This document shows, piece after piece, positions 16,632 through 24,174 of a stretch of 60,673 nucleotides of DNA. The notes below the pieces were generated by a model. It had not been told where the DNA came from. It worked only from the letters and a program-made list of their open reading frames with translations, and searched no databases. The DNA is from Prevotella sp. (GTDB taxonomy: Bacteria; Bacteroidota; Bacteroidia; Bacteroidales; Bacteroidaceae), in the NCBI GenBank assembly GCA_017651265.1, contig JAGCDO010000068.1, forward strand, positions 1 to 60,673. Reading direction: 5' to 3'. Position numbers and translations under genes: made by a program. Position 1 is the stretch's first letter; each line of letters opens with the position of its first letter.

Positions 16632-19433
16632 TCACCACCATATCTGCTTGCCGTTTTCATAGGTAAACAGGCGTTCCTCCTTACCTTTTGTCAGGTCATG
16701 AAGAATATATAGACCGCCTGCCGGCACATGATCAATAATCAAGTAGTCCTCTGTAGCAACTTTACGCTCCACTTCATTCCATTGACAGTTGTCCCAATAG
16801 CATAGGGCATAGAGATCGCCCCTTTCAATTGTATTCCCGTCGTTACGGGCAATGAAACGAATGTTGCCTACAATAGAGGGTTTACTAAGTTGCAAGCCTA
16901 CCCACTGACCATCTGCCCCGAGCGCATGGAATCCAGTAAGGATATCGCCGTCGAAAACGGTCTCCTTGGTCTTCTTCGGCTCGCCTTTTGTTCCAATGAT
17001 TCTGCCCATGAGTTTGTTACCATCCTTGTCGAAGAACGCCAGCTCATTGATATTGCCATGCGATCCTTCAGGACCTAAATAACGGAGATACCGGTATGCT
17101 TGGGCATCGTTAATAGGTATGTCGTACCAGTTGCCGTTGGTTACACCTTCGAAACGGTAGAGATTGGTTACCTTACTGAACTGTGCGTCGTTGGAGCCTT
17201 GGAAGAGTCCTCCGCCCATCTTGTAATTGATATCGCTGAACTTACCGAGGAACGGAAATTTACGATTGAGCACCATGGTAACTGACTTGTCTTTTGAGAC
17301 GCTGATATCGGTCACGGAGCCATCACCTGCAACCAGGAACGGATCCCCGAAGGGTTGCATGCCGCGTTCATCGCAAATGGCGGCCATATAGACTATGTCG
17401 GGACCCATGCAACGGAACGTGACCTTTCCGTTCTTGATTCTGCCGTAATATACGGGTACCCAGTTGGCATTGTCGAAAACACAGATATAGGCTACCTTCT
17501 TATCTGAATAGGCTTCGGGTACGGGGCGTTCCACATCTACAGGATTGTCGTAATACTCATCGGTGACATCGATGATGTTGAGCGACCGGAACAGGGAGGG
17601 AACGTATTTTTCATGGGCAAAGGCTTCGGCCATGTCTCTGTTCAGACTAAACCGACGACGGAATACTTTTGCTTTGCTATATGAATAGGAATAGTGCGCG
17701 GTGTCCCCTGGAACGCTACCCATGAAAAACGGTGTTGACTTACCATCTGGATTGATAATGACATTCCAGGTGTGACCCTGACTGCGGTTGCCCCAATTAG
17801 GGGTAAAGTCTATGGCTGAAGGTATTCCTAAGCTGCGGCACAGATAGACGGCGAAGCTGCCTTCCTCGCGACAGTTTCCAGAGAGGCCTCTCAACAGGGT
17901 TGTTCCTCTTGGCATGAGTCCGCTTTTGTTGTCATACCATTCAAACATGGTGTTGACGTCATATACCTTCATGGCTTCGGATATCGGACCGCCGAACGCA
18001 TAGATGGTCTTGGCATCTCGGCGCTTGCCTTGTTCCTCTATGAGCCAGTGCTGAGAATCAGAGTGCCTGTAGTCATCTACGGTAAGGACTTCCTTCTGAC
18101 CTCGTCTGACGGAGGTAAGGAACAATCCGCAGTCCTTGTTCATGATTTTGCAATAACCGTTACCCAAAGGGATGATAACCCATTTCTGATGGTTTATCTT
18201 TACTTTCTGGTAAGTCGTTATATAATCATTTTGGACAACTTCGCTACCTGCCGAAAGGGCGGCGTTGCCTACTTCCACACATAGATCGGTAGTGTCGTTG
18301 TGTGCTGAATATATCTTCCAAATGGGAAAGCCCAAGTAGTCGAGTCGCAGCAGCTGGGTGGTGTCGTTGGCCGCCTGCGCTTTGAGTTGCAGCTGACTTT
18401 CCTTGGCATTGCCCCCTAAATCGAAGGTAAGGTATCGGCCTGATTGCTTGTTCTGGATAGTGCAATATCTTTGCGAATAGTCTTTCAATGAGGGGGTATC
18501 GATAGTTTCCAACGTTGATACGCGCACGTAATCCATACTGAAGGGTTCATCCACACATACTACTGTTAGCTGGTTGTCGCCATGGCTCAGGGTAACATCA
18601 AGACCTACGCGATTCTCACGGAATACGGTGTAGTAGTTGGTGGGCTCAAGGGCGAGGGTGCTGACCAGCTGACCGTTGAGGTAGATTGCGGCCTTGGCAT
18701 GTAACAACTGCACCGAATACTTGAAGAACAGACGTTTGGTGGCGGTGCCGTGCGAAGGAAGGGTGAGCGTAAGACTGTCGTTTGGGGTTGACAGCAATAC
18801 TATTTTCTTTCCTGAGGCAGCTTCGTTGTCTTTGAGGTTCTTAGGGTTATAAACACCTTTCTCACACTCAATGTCGATGCCACGATTACTCGATACCGTT
18901 GAGGTGTAGAGGAAAGGATAGTTCTCTTTAACGTATGAGCGCCATGCGCTCACAGGTTCGTTCATGAGCCGGTATGGCAGCACGTAATCGAAAAAGATGG
19001 ACTCGTCGTATTCTCCCTTCCAGTTCACCTGATGCCACACATCGCAGGCTTCGTTGATCATCTCGATGAGATAATCGGCCTTGAGACTCTTCAGGTCAAT
19101 AGCAGCTGTAGCAGATGACGAGGGGTTGGAATAGGCTATCTGCTTGAAAACGCTGTCGCGCTGCTCGATGGGATAGCACGAGGAGACGCGGAAGGCGGAA
19201 TCGGCATACTCGGCAGCATCGCCCATGTTGGAATAGTTATAGGGCATGTTCTCAATGAGGAACTTGGCCGAACGGTATTTCAGCCCATCGGGATCGTCTT
19301 TGAAGTGTGAAAGGACTTTCTCCAGCTCAGCCCGGTTACTACCGGCCAACTGAAGGGCAGAGTCAAGGTTCTTGTTGCAGGCCGCACATAACAGCACGAT
19401 GACAATGGTGAAATATTTGCTAACTGTTCTCAT
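16632..19433 (-). CDS. Transglutaminase-fold lipoprotein with lectin and discoidin-like domains
   Basis: A 933-aa predicted lipoprotein (LCAAC lipobox, Cys19). A helical N-terminal part covers about 20-180. A beta-trefoil (ricin-like) lectin region at about 315-470 shows two Q-x-W motifs (NHQKWVI, DSQHWLI). The transglutaminase-like core has GLSGNCREEGSF (Cys521), SQGHTWN (His554) and NPDG (Asp562), the expected Cys-His-Asp triad. The C-terminus (about 770-900) resembles an F5/8-type C carbohydrate-binding fold. The gene is visibly richer in G+C than its neighbours on both sides, which suggests a separate origin. In Bacteroidales such enzymes are uncharacterised; protease or crosslinking activity on exported peptides is possible but not shown. 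Confidence 0.85.
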   Translation of the reverse strand: MRTVSKYFTIVIVLLCAACNKNLDSALQLAGSNRAELEKVLSHFKDDPDGLKYRSAKFLIENMPYNYSNMGDAAEYADSAFRVSSCYPIEQRDSVFKQIAYSNPSSSATAAIDLKSLKADYLIEMINEACDVWHQVNWKGEYDESIFFDYVLPYRLMNEPVSAWRSYVKENYPFLYTSTVSSNRGIDIECEKGVYNPKNLKDNEAASGKKIVLLSTPNDSLTLTLPSHGTATKRLFFKYSVQLLHAKAAIYLNGQLVSTLALEPTNYYTVFRENRVGLDVTLSHGDNQLTVVCVDEPFSMDYVRVSTLETIDTPSLKDYSQRYCTIQNKQSGRYLTFDLGGNAKESQLQLKAQAANDTTQLLRLDYLGFPIWKIYSAHNDTTDLCVEVGNAALSAGSEVVQNDYITTYQKVKINHQKWVIIPLGNGYCKIMNKDCGLFLTSVRRGQKEVLTVDDYRHSDSQHWLIEEQGKRRDAKTIYAFGGPISEAMKVYDVNTMFEWYDNKSGLMPRGTTLLRGLSGNCREEGSFAVYLCRSLGIPSAIDFTPNWGNRSQGHTWNVIINPDGKSTPFFMGSVPGDTAHYSYSYSKAKVFRRRFSLNRDMAEAFAHEKYVPSLFRSLNIIDVTDEYYDNPVDVERPVPEAYSDKKVAYICVFDNANWVPVYYGRIKNGKVTFRCMGPDIVYMAAICDERGMQPFGDPFLVAGDGSVTDISVSKDKSVTMVLNRKFPFLGKFSDINYKMGGGLFQGSNDAQFSKVTNLYRFEGVTNGNWYDIPINDAQAYRYLRYLGPEGSHGNINELAFFDKDGNKLMGRIIGTKGEPKKTKETVFDGDILTGFHALGADGQWVGLQLSKPSIVGNIRFIARNDGNTIERGDLYALCYWDNCQWNEVERKVATEDYLIIDHVPAGGLYILHDLTKGKEERLFTYENGKQIWW

Positions 19434-19480
19434 TTTCTTTTAATTAATTCGATAATACTCAAAGTAGATTCGCCAATTTC

Positions 19481-20065
19481 TCAAAGCCCGTGAGTGTATT
19501 CCATTTTTAATGACGCGATGGCCTTTTTGTACAGTTGAGAGAGCTTCTCATTGCCAAACGGTTCGCCGACAACAACTATTCGGTTCTTCTTATCCAGGAG
19601 AAAGGTTTTGTTGCGGGCAAGAACATCAAGTTTATTCACTTCACCAAAAACAGAATCTTCGTAATACAACAGAGGATAGAGTAACCGCATCGAATCTATA
19701 TTATTGAATAGCACATCTTTTTGAGGGGTTTGGACAACTATCACGTATGCTACCTCAGGGTCTATCTGCTTCACTTGCTCTATCCACGTATGCAACATTC
19801 TAACGCCACATGAGGTGCATGGGAGATCGTTTATATATGATACTATCTTGATGTCTGTTGCCAACAAAGAATCAATTGGCATAGAATTTTGGTAAGACAA
19901 AGAACAATAGCCTTTAGGGAATAAAATCTCACGCCCTGACAATGCTCGTACTTCTTTAACCAGACGATCGTTATTGTTACAAGAACAAAAAATGAGAATC
20001 AACAACAATATCCAAAGCATCATCACGCTTTTAGAAAACGAAAGACAAAAGTTGTACTTAGTCAT
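19481..20065 (-). CDS. Thioredoxin-like lipoprotein (CTSC)
   Basis: A 194-aa predicted lipoprotein with lipobox FCSC (Cys29) followed by NNNDR. The start could also be the internal ATG at 20023 (MMLWILLL), which gives a more usual signal length. The redoxin motif is IVSYINDLPCTSCGVRML with CxxC at Cys83-Cys86. Later, NKTFLLDKKNRIVVVGEPF resembles the TlpA beta4-beta5 segment. It follows the propeller gene by 24 bp, giving the order NVEALA, propeller, redoxin that is repeated at 12-14 kb. A periplasmic thiol role is inferred. Confidence 0.8.
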   Translation of the reverse strand: MTKYNFCLSFSKSVMMLWILLLILIFCSCNNNDRLVKEVRALSGREILFPKGYCSLSYQNSMPIDSLLATDIKIVSYINDLPCTSCGVRMLHTWIEQVKQIDPEVAYVIVVQTPQKDVLFNNIDSMRLLYPLLYYEDSVFGEVNKLDVLARNKTFLLDKKNRIVVVGEPFGNEKLSQLYKKAIASLKMEYTHGL

Positions 20066-20089
20066 ATAACAACTGATAATTTTGACTGA

Positions 20090-21199
20090 TTATAATAGTT
20101 GAGATAAATCATACTTCAAGACTGTACCATCTTGCCTAATACCAAATAGCATTTTGTAACGTTCACTAAATGCAATATTGTCAACTTTGTCTTTAATGCA
20201 AAAACTCTTAAGATAATCACCTTCATGATTAAAAATCAAAACGAGCCTATTGGCATTGACTTCTTCTGTCACTATCTCAACCATTTTTCTCCTATCTTGC
20301 AAAACCATGATATAGTTCTCACTTACACTCAAACTCCTTGTGCATATATTAATATGTTCATTTAACCATTGGATATCGTTTTGGTGTTTTTCAGCATCCT
20401 CTAAACTGAATGTCTGTTTTTCTATAACACCTATGGTCGCTGACTTCTCTACATCCAAAATGTTGATCATATTCATATAAAGAAGCCCTTCCACTATTTT
20501 GTCTTTTTGAGGACTTATCCTCATCTCAGAATTATATAATAAGGATACTATATCATAATTAGGACAACTGATTGTTGATGGGTAAAATGACACCTCTCGT
20601 GTTTCATTCTTTTCTTTTAATATGAATTTTGGGGGAAAATAGACATGGTCTCTTGGATCATCACTAGTTATGAACTGACTTGTAACGCTATTATCATCGC
20701 TAATCCAATAATAACGTTCTGTCATCAATCCATGCTTCAACAGTCGAGATACAATACTATTATTCTCTCTGATTGATTTACTGAGATTAACAACTTTAGC
20801 TGTCAGTTGCAGATCTGGAACAATCATCATTAAATCTCCGTTTTCCCTGCCAAAATAACAAGTGGTTGGAGCCCAGGAAAACTCATTCTTTGCATTACCT
20901 ATCTGACCGAATCTTGCTAAAATAGAATCTTCCTTTATTCCATATACTGAGAAAATACGATCAGACTTGGAATTCTCTATAACAACTAGATAATCATCCA
21001 TTACCTCAATTCCCATCGGCTCAATAAATAGGTGAGTCACGAGGGGAGTTCCTGAAATAGTATCATCAATATGCCCAACTTCATACTCTTTTAGCACATC
21101 AGGATTGTATCTACTTTTCGTGTTACATGACACAAAGAATTGCACACACAAGACTAGAATAAGGACATAATATGTTCTTTTATAATAAAGCAATTGCAT
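20090..21199 (-). CDS. Six-bladed beta-propeller lipoprotein (3 of 3)
   Basis: A 369-aa lipoprotein starting at the ATG at 21199; an in-frame TTG at 21229 is less likely. The signal ends in a lipobox, FVSC (Cys24 from this start). Propeller-like strands include VMDDYLVVIENSKSDRIFSV, GDLMMIVPDLQLTAKVVNL and NYIMVLQDRRKMVEIV. It is more diverged than the other two propellers but has the same family layout. It lies 171 bp after NVEALA copy A and 24 bp before the redoxin gene. The role is unknown. Confidence 0.75.
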   Translation of the reverse strand: MQLLYYKRTYYVLILVLCVQFFVSCNTKSRYNPDVLKEYEVGHIDDTISGTPLVTHLFIEPMGIEVMDDYLVVIENSKSDRIFSVYGIKEDSILARFGQIGNAKNEFSWAPTTCYFGRENGDLMMIVPDLQLTAKVVNLSKSIRENNSIVSRLLKHGLMTERYYWISDDNSVTSQFITSDDPRDHVYFPPKFILKEKNETREVSFYPSTISCPNYDIVSLLYNSEMRISPQKDKIVEGLLYMNMINILDVEKSATIGVIEKQTFSLEDAEKHQNDIQWLNEHINICTRSLSVSENYIMVLQDRRKMVEIVTEEVNANRLVLIFNHEGDYLKSFCIKDKVDNIAFSERYKMLFGIRQDGTVLKYDLSQLL

Positions 21200-21370
21200 A
21201 TATAGACTAAAGATTATTATTCTTAGCAATGCTAATTATACCACTTTGCTAAGAATTACCATTCAATTAAAGTTTCACAGTTCAAATGGGATATAACTTC
21301 ATTTTCTCACTTCATGCTGTACATCGATAAAGTTTCTCAGCCATTATAAATACCATAAAAAAGCAAACAT

Positions 21371-21748
21371 TCAATACCTCATGCAATACCCATTGTTTGG
21401 AGTCATTGAAAACAGACTTATGTCTGGTATTCCTCGTGTCGAACAAGGGTACATTTTGGGTTGAAGCGGCACGCTATTAGAATAAAAAAGAGTTGTACCC
21501 TCTGCACATATATACATTACAGTTCCTTTTTTACCACCACCCGGGCTTTTACAATTTTCAAGTATAGCCGGTTTCCCTTCACCATTGTCACCCGATTCAC
21601 CTTCAGAATCTGCACTCAGCGCCTCCAAATTCTCCATCAGTAAAGAATTGTCAACATTTCCATACGCGCCATACGCTCTCCAAACACCGAGGCAAGATGT
21701 TGCCACAACGACCACTGCTAAAGTGGATTTGATAATAGCATTTTTCAT
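21371..21748 (-). CDS. NVEALA-family exported peptide (copy A, diverged)
   Basis: A 125-aa precursor at the 5' end of the locus. The leader keeps the family plan (DNSLLMENLEALS in place of MQNVEALA, motif at 40-45) but is otherwise diverged. The payload begins ADSEGESGDNGEGK and carries cysteines at 66, 81, 102 and 122, again four. A Gly/Lys-rich stretch follows the first cysteine. A Cys in the hydrophobic stretch (VVATSC) might be mistaken for a lipobox, but a poor fit at -3 and the conserved distal motif argue against it. Confidence 0.8.
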   Translation of the reverse strand: MKNAIIKSTLAVVVVATSCLGVWRAYGAYGNVDNSLLMENLEALSADSEGESGDNGEGKPAILENCKSPGGGKKGTVMYICAEGTTLFYSNSVPLQPKMYPCSTRGIPDISLFSMTPNNGYCMRY

Positions 21749-21888
21749 TCTAAATTGTTTAAATAGTTTATAATTAATACCTGTATGACTAGGTTTTCAT
21801 GATTGCAAATGAGATGTAGGATAGTGTCCAAGTCTTGTATATAAACAGAGAAAAGGGCACTGCAACCTGTTTCATGATAAGACTGCTG

Positions 21889-21896
21889 CAAAAGTA
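21889..21896 (-). promoter_or_regulatory. Putative -7 element for the NVEALA locus
   Basis: TACTTTTG on the minus strand matches the Bacteroidetes TAnnTTTG consensus and lies about 140 bp upstream of NVEALA copy A. No good TTTG -33 box is seen 19-20 bp upstream. The implied leader is long (about 130 nt), with room for an RNA regulatory element. Confidence 0.5.
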
Positions 21897-22115
21897 CATA
21901 TACATTTGAGAAGAAAGCTTAAAGTAGATTTCTAAAACTTTTTGAAATGTTACTTGAGTGTTGCAATTATTGAACTGAAGTTATCGTAAATACTTGATAA
22001 TGAGAGTTGGCGATGCAACAATTGCCAACTTTCAATGATAGATTATTCAATGGTAATCCATGGCTTTTTAACCTTAATAGCCATTTTGTTACACGTTTCG
22101 TATGTCAGTATTATG

Positions 22116-22123
22116 TACCTTTG
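22116..22123 (+). promoter_or_regulatory. Putative plus-strand -7 element
   Basis: TACCTTTG matches TAnnTTTG and points into a gene-free stretch that ends in a strong hairpin. The -33 box is weak (TTTCG, 15 bp upstream). Confidence 0.45.
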
Positions 22124-22129
22124 CAGAGC

Positions 22130-22266
22130 GAAAGCAAAAGCGGATAATGGATAATTAACCTCTCTAAAGAGGGTGAACAAGAAAGGGGAGGCCACCCCTG
22201 GCTCCTCCAAAAGGGAGGGGAACTAAGAAGAACGAGGAAGGGCAACCACCCTTCCTCGTTCTTTTA
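22130..22266 (+). ncRNA. Candidate small RNA
   Basis: Lies in the 569-bp gene-free interval 21749-22317. A TAnnTTTG element (22116-22123) would start a transcript near 22130. The stretch has a small hairpin CCTCT/AGAGG, a G/C-rich fold (CCCCT...AGGGG) and finally the 15-bp stem at 22228-22263 followed by TT. No open frame of note is present. It could instead be an old repeat next to a bidirectional terminator. The rest of the interval holds the NVEALA promoter and nothing else I recognise. Confidence 0.35.
22228..22266. terminator. 15-bp stem hairpin, probably bidirectional terminator
   Basis: AAGAACGAGGAAGGG pairs perfectly with CCCTTCCTCGTTCTT around a 6-nt loop, with TTTT on the plus side and TTCTT on the minus side. 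It would end the GH97 operon (minus) and the candidate small RNA (plus). Confidence 0.75.
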
Positions 22267-22317
22267 TAGGATAATACTACTTAAGTTTCGCTAGTTCTTG
22301 CCTTCGACAAATCCCTT

Positions 22318-24174
22318 TTATTCCCCTATCACGAACACAAAGCCGCCGCGGGGCTGACAGGTAACGGATTCGGGCAGGGATCCACCGTTGCGGATGGACC
22401 AGCCGGTGGACTGCTCACCGTCGAGGAAAGCGGTGGTGAACGATTGCCACTTGACGATTCCGTCGAGGGGAAGGGCAATCTGCTTCAGCTCATCGGTGCC
22501 GTTGATGCCTGCTACATACCAGGTGTTGCCGCTACGGCGGGCTAACACTACATACTCGGCGGGATAGCCGGCAACAAAGCGGGTCTCATCCCAAACTGTG
22601 GGCAGCTTACCGAAGAACTCCTGCACCTCGTCGGGCTGCGCGTAGTAGCTCCCGGGCTTGTCGGCCAGATGCTGCAGGGCTGATTCGAAGAGCACGGTAA
22701 GCGCCAGCTCGTGGGCATTCGAGGTAATATGCGGATGCTGCGAGTCGGAGAAGGCGCAAGGCGTGTAGTCCATCGGTCCGATAACATTGCGGGTGAAGGG
22801 CAGCGTGGCGTTATGGGCAGCTGCCTTCTTGGTGAACGTACCTACGTTGTTGTACCACTCGGCACCATACACGGCCTCGGTGGAGAGCAGGTTGGGATAG
22901 GTGCGCTGCCAGCCGCGGGGGATGGTGGCACCGTGGAAGTTGACCAGCAGATGATGCTTGGCGGCACTCTCCAGGAGATCGATGCAGTAGTCCATGTTCA
23001 TCTGGTTATCGCCCGAGAAGAAATCGATCTTCACACCAGCTACACCGATCTTCTCGCACCAGGCAAACTCCTTTTCCCGATCCTCAGCCTTGTTCAGTCG
23101 GTACTTCGGCGTAGGAGCACCATCTACCCAGCCCACCGACGAGTTGTACCAGATGAGGGGCTTGATACCCTTCGACTTGGCGTAGTTCACCGCATCCTCA
23201 ATGGTATAGCCGTCTTTCATGGTGTCCCACTCGGCATCGATGAGCATATAGGGAAGATGCAGGGTGACCGCCATATCGACGTATTCCTTGATGATGTTAT
23301 AGTCGTTCGAGCCATGGTTATAAGCCCAGTAGATCCACGACACCACTCCGGGATGAATCCAGTTGACATCGTTGAGCTTACTGGGTTCAGAGACATCGGT
23401 GACGAGGGTTGACTCGACCACGTTGGCCAGACTGCCGATGATGACCACCCGCCAAGGGGAATGCCAATCGCCGCTTAACGAGAGCTCGTTCTTGTCGGGC
23501 ACCACCCGATAGTCTTCCTTGTTATTGAACAGGCACGAAGCGCTCTGCCGTCGTTCGATGTTAGCCTCGGTGATGAGGGCAAACACGCCATCGACAGGCT
23601 CCAGCAGGGCGGGATAGCCCCAACGGTTGTTCCAGCCCTCGTCGGACTTCGATACGCCACTGAACGAGGGGATGGGCTTTACCTGATAGGTAGTTTCTAA
23701 AGGGAAGAAACTCTCGTAAGCATCAGTCCACTGCTGCATCCACCGCTTGGTTCCCTCGGGAATGCGATAGACGGTGTGCTCCTCAAAGGGTTTCTGTCCT
23801 TTCAGGTTCTTATACTCGTAGCGGAAGGCCAGTCCATCGTTATACATGCGGAGCACCAGCTGAGCATCCTTGCCGTTACGCGACTGGCAGATATACTCGT
23901 TGGCCTCGTTGCTGCACTGCAGGCGCTTACCCTGCAGCATGCTGTAGCTGGTGGAGAGTTTCCGGGCAAGGCGCGGTAACTTGAAGTCGGAGGCTTCCCC
24001 ACCCGACATATCCTTGGCCGAGAGACTGAGCACCTGCTGACCTTGATAGCTCACGATGTACTGACCATCTACAACGGTCAGGGAGAGCTTACCGTTGGGC
24101 GATGTGGCCTTGGCGGCAAAGAGTACCGGGGCTGACAGCAGACAGCAGCAGACGGTGATGAGGAATCTTTTCAT
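22318..24174 (-). CDS. GH97 glycoside hydrolase (retaining type, alpha-galactosidase-like)
   Basis: A 618-aa secreted enzyme starting at the ATG at 24174, giving the signal MKRFLITVCCCLLSAPVLFA; a longer frame upstream lies inside the GH8 gene. It has an N-terminal beta-sandwich (about 20-260), a TIM barrel and a small C-terminal domain, as in all GH97. The barrel motif GVAGVKIDFFSGD holds an Asp (D384) at the nucleophile position used by the retaining alpha-galactosidase branch, whereas SusB-type inverting members use glutamates. STEAVYGAEW (E433) is a likely further active-site segment. The ATG overlaps the GH8 stop as TAATG, so the two are coupled. Confidence 0.92.
   Translation of the reverse strand: MKRFLITVCCCLLSAPVLFAAKATSPNGKLSLTVVDGQYIVSYQGQQVLSLSAKDMSGGEASDFKLPRLARKLSTSYSMLQGKRLQCSNEANEYICQSRNGKDAQLVLRMYNDGLAFRYEYKNLKGQKPFEEHTVYRIPEGTKRWMQQWTDAYESFFPLETTYQVKPIPSFSGVSKSDEGWNNRWGYPALLEPVDGVFALITEANIERRQSASCLFNNKEDYRVVPDKNELSLSGDWHSPWRVVIIGSLANVVESTLVTDVSEPSKLNDVNWIHPGVVSWIYWAYNHGSNDYNIIKEYVDMAVTLHLPYMLIDAEWDTMKDGYTIEDAVNYAKSKGIKPLIWYNSSVGWVDGAPTPKYRLNKAEDREKEFAWCEKIGVAGVKIDFFSGDNQMNMDYCIDLLESAAKHHLLVNFHGATIPRGWQRTYPNLLSTEAVYGAEWYNNVGTFTKKAAAHNATLPFTRNVIGPMDYTPCAFSDSQHPHITSNAHELALTVLFESALQHLADKPGSYYAQPDEVQEFFGKLPTVWDETRFVAGYPAEYVVLARRSGNTWYVAGINGTDELKQIALPLDGIVKWQSFTTAFLDGEQSTGWSIRNGGSLPESVTCQPRGGFVFVIGE

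Noticed and set aside
21371-21748. NVEALA copy A as a lipoprotein
   Set aside because: The Cys in VVATSC has a poor lipobox context and the family motif lies downstream as in the non-lipoprotein copies.
88-21748. Type I secretion (ABC) system for the NVEALA peptides
   Set aside because: No ATP-binding cassette motif is found in the locus; the only exporter components are RND type.
22711-23412. 233-codon plus-strand open frame
   Set aside because: It lies antisense to the GH97 gene, has no signal, motif or promoter, and arises from the G/C-ending codons of the real gene.
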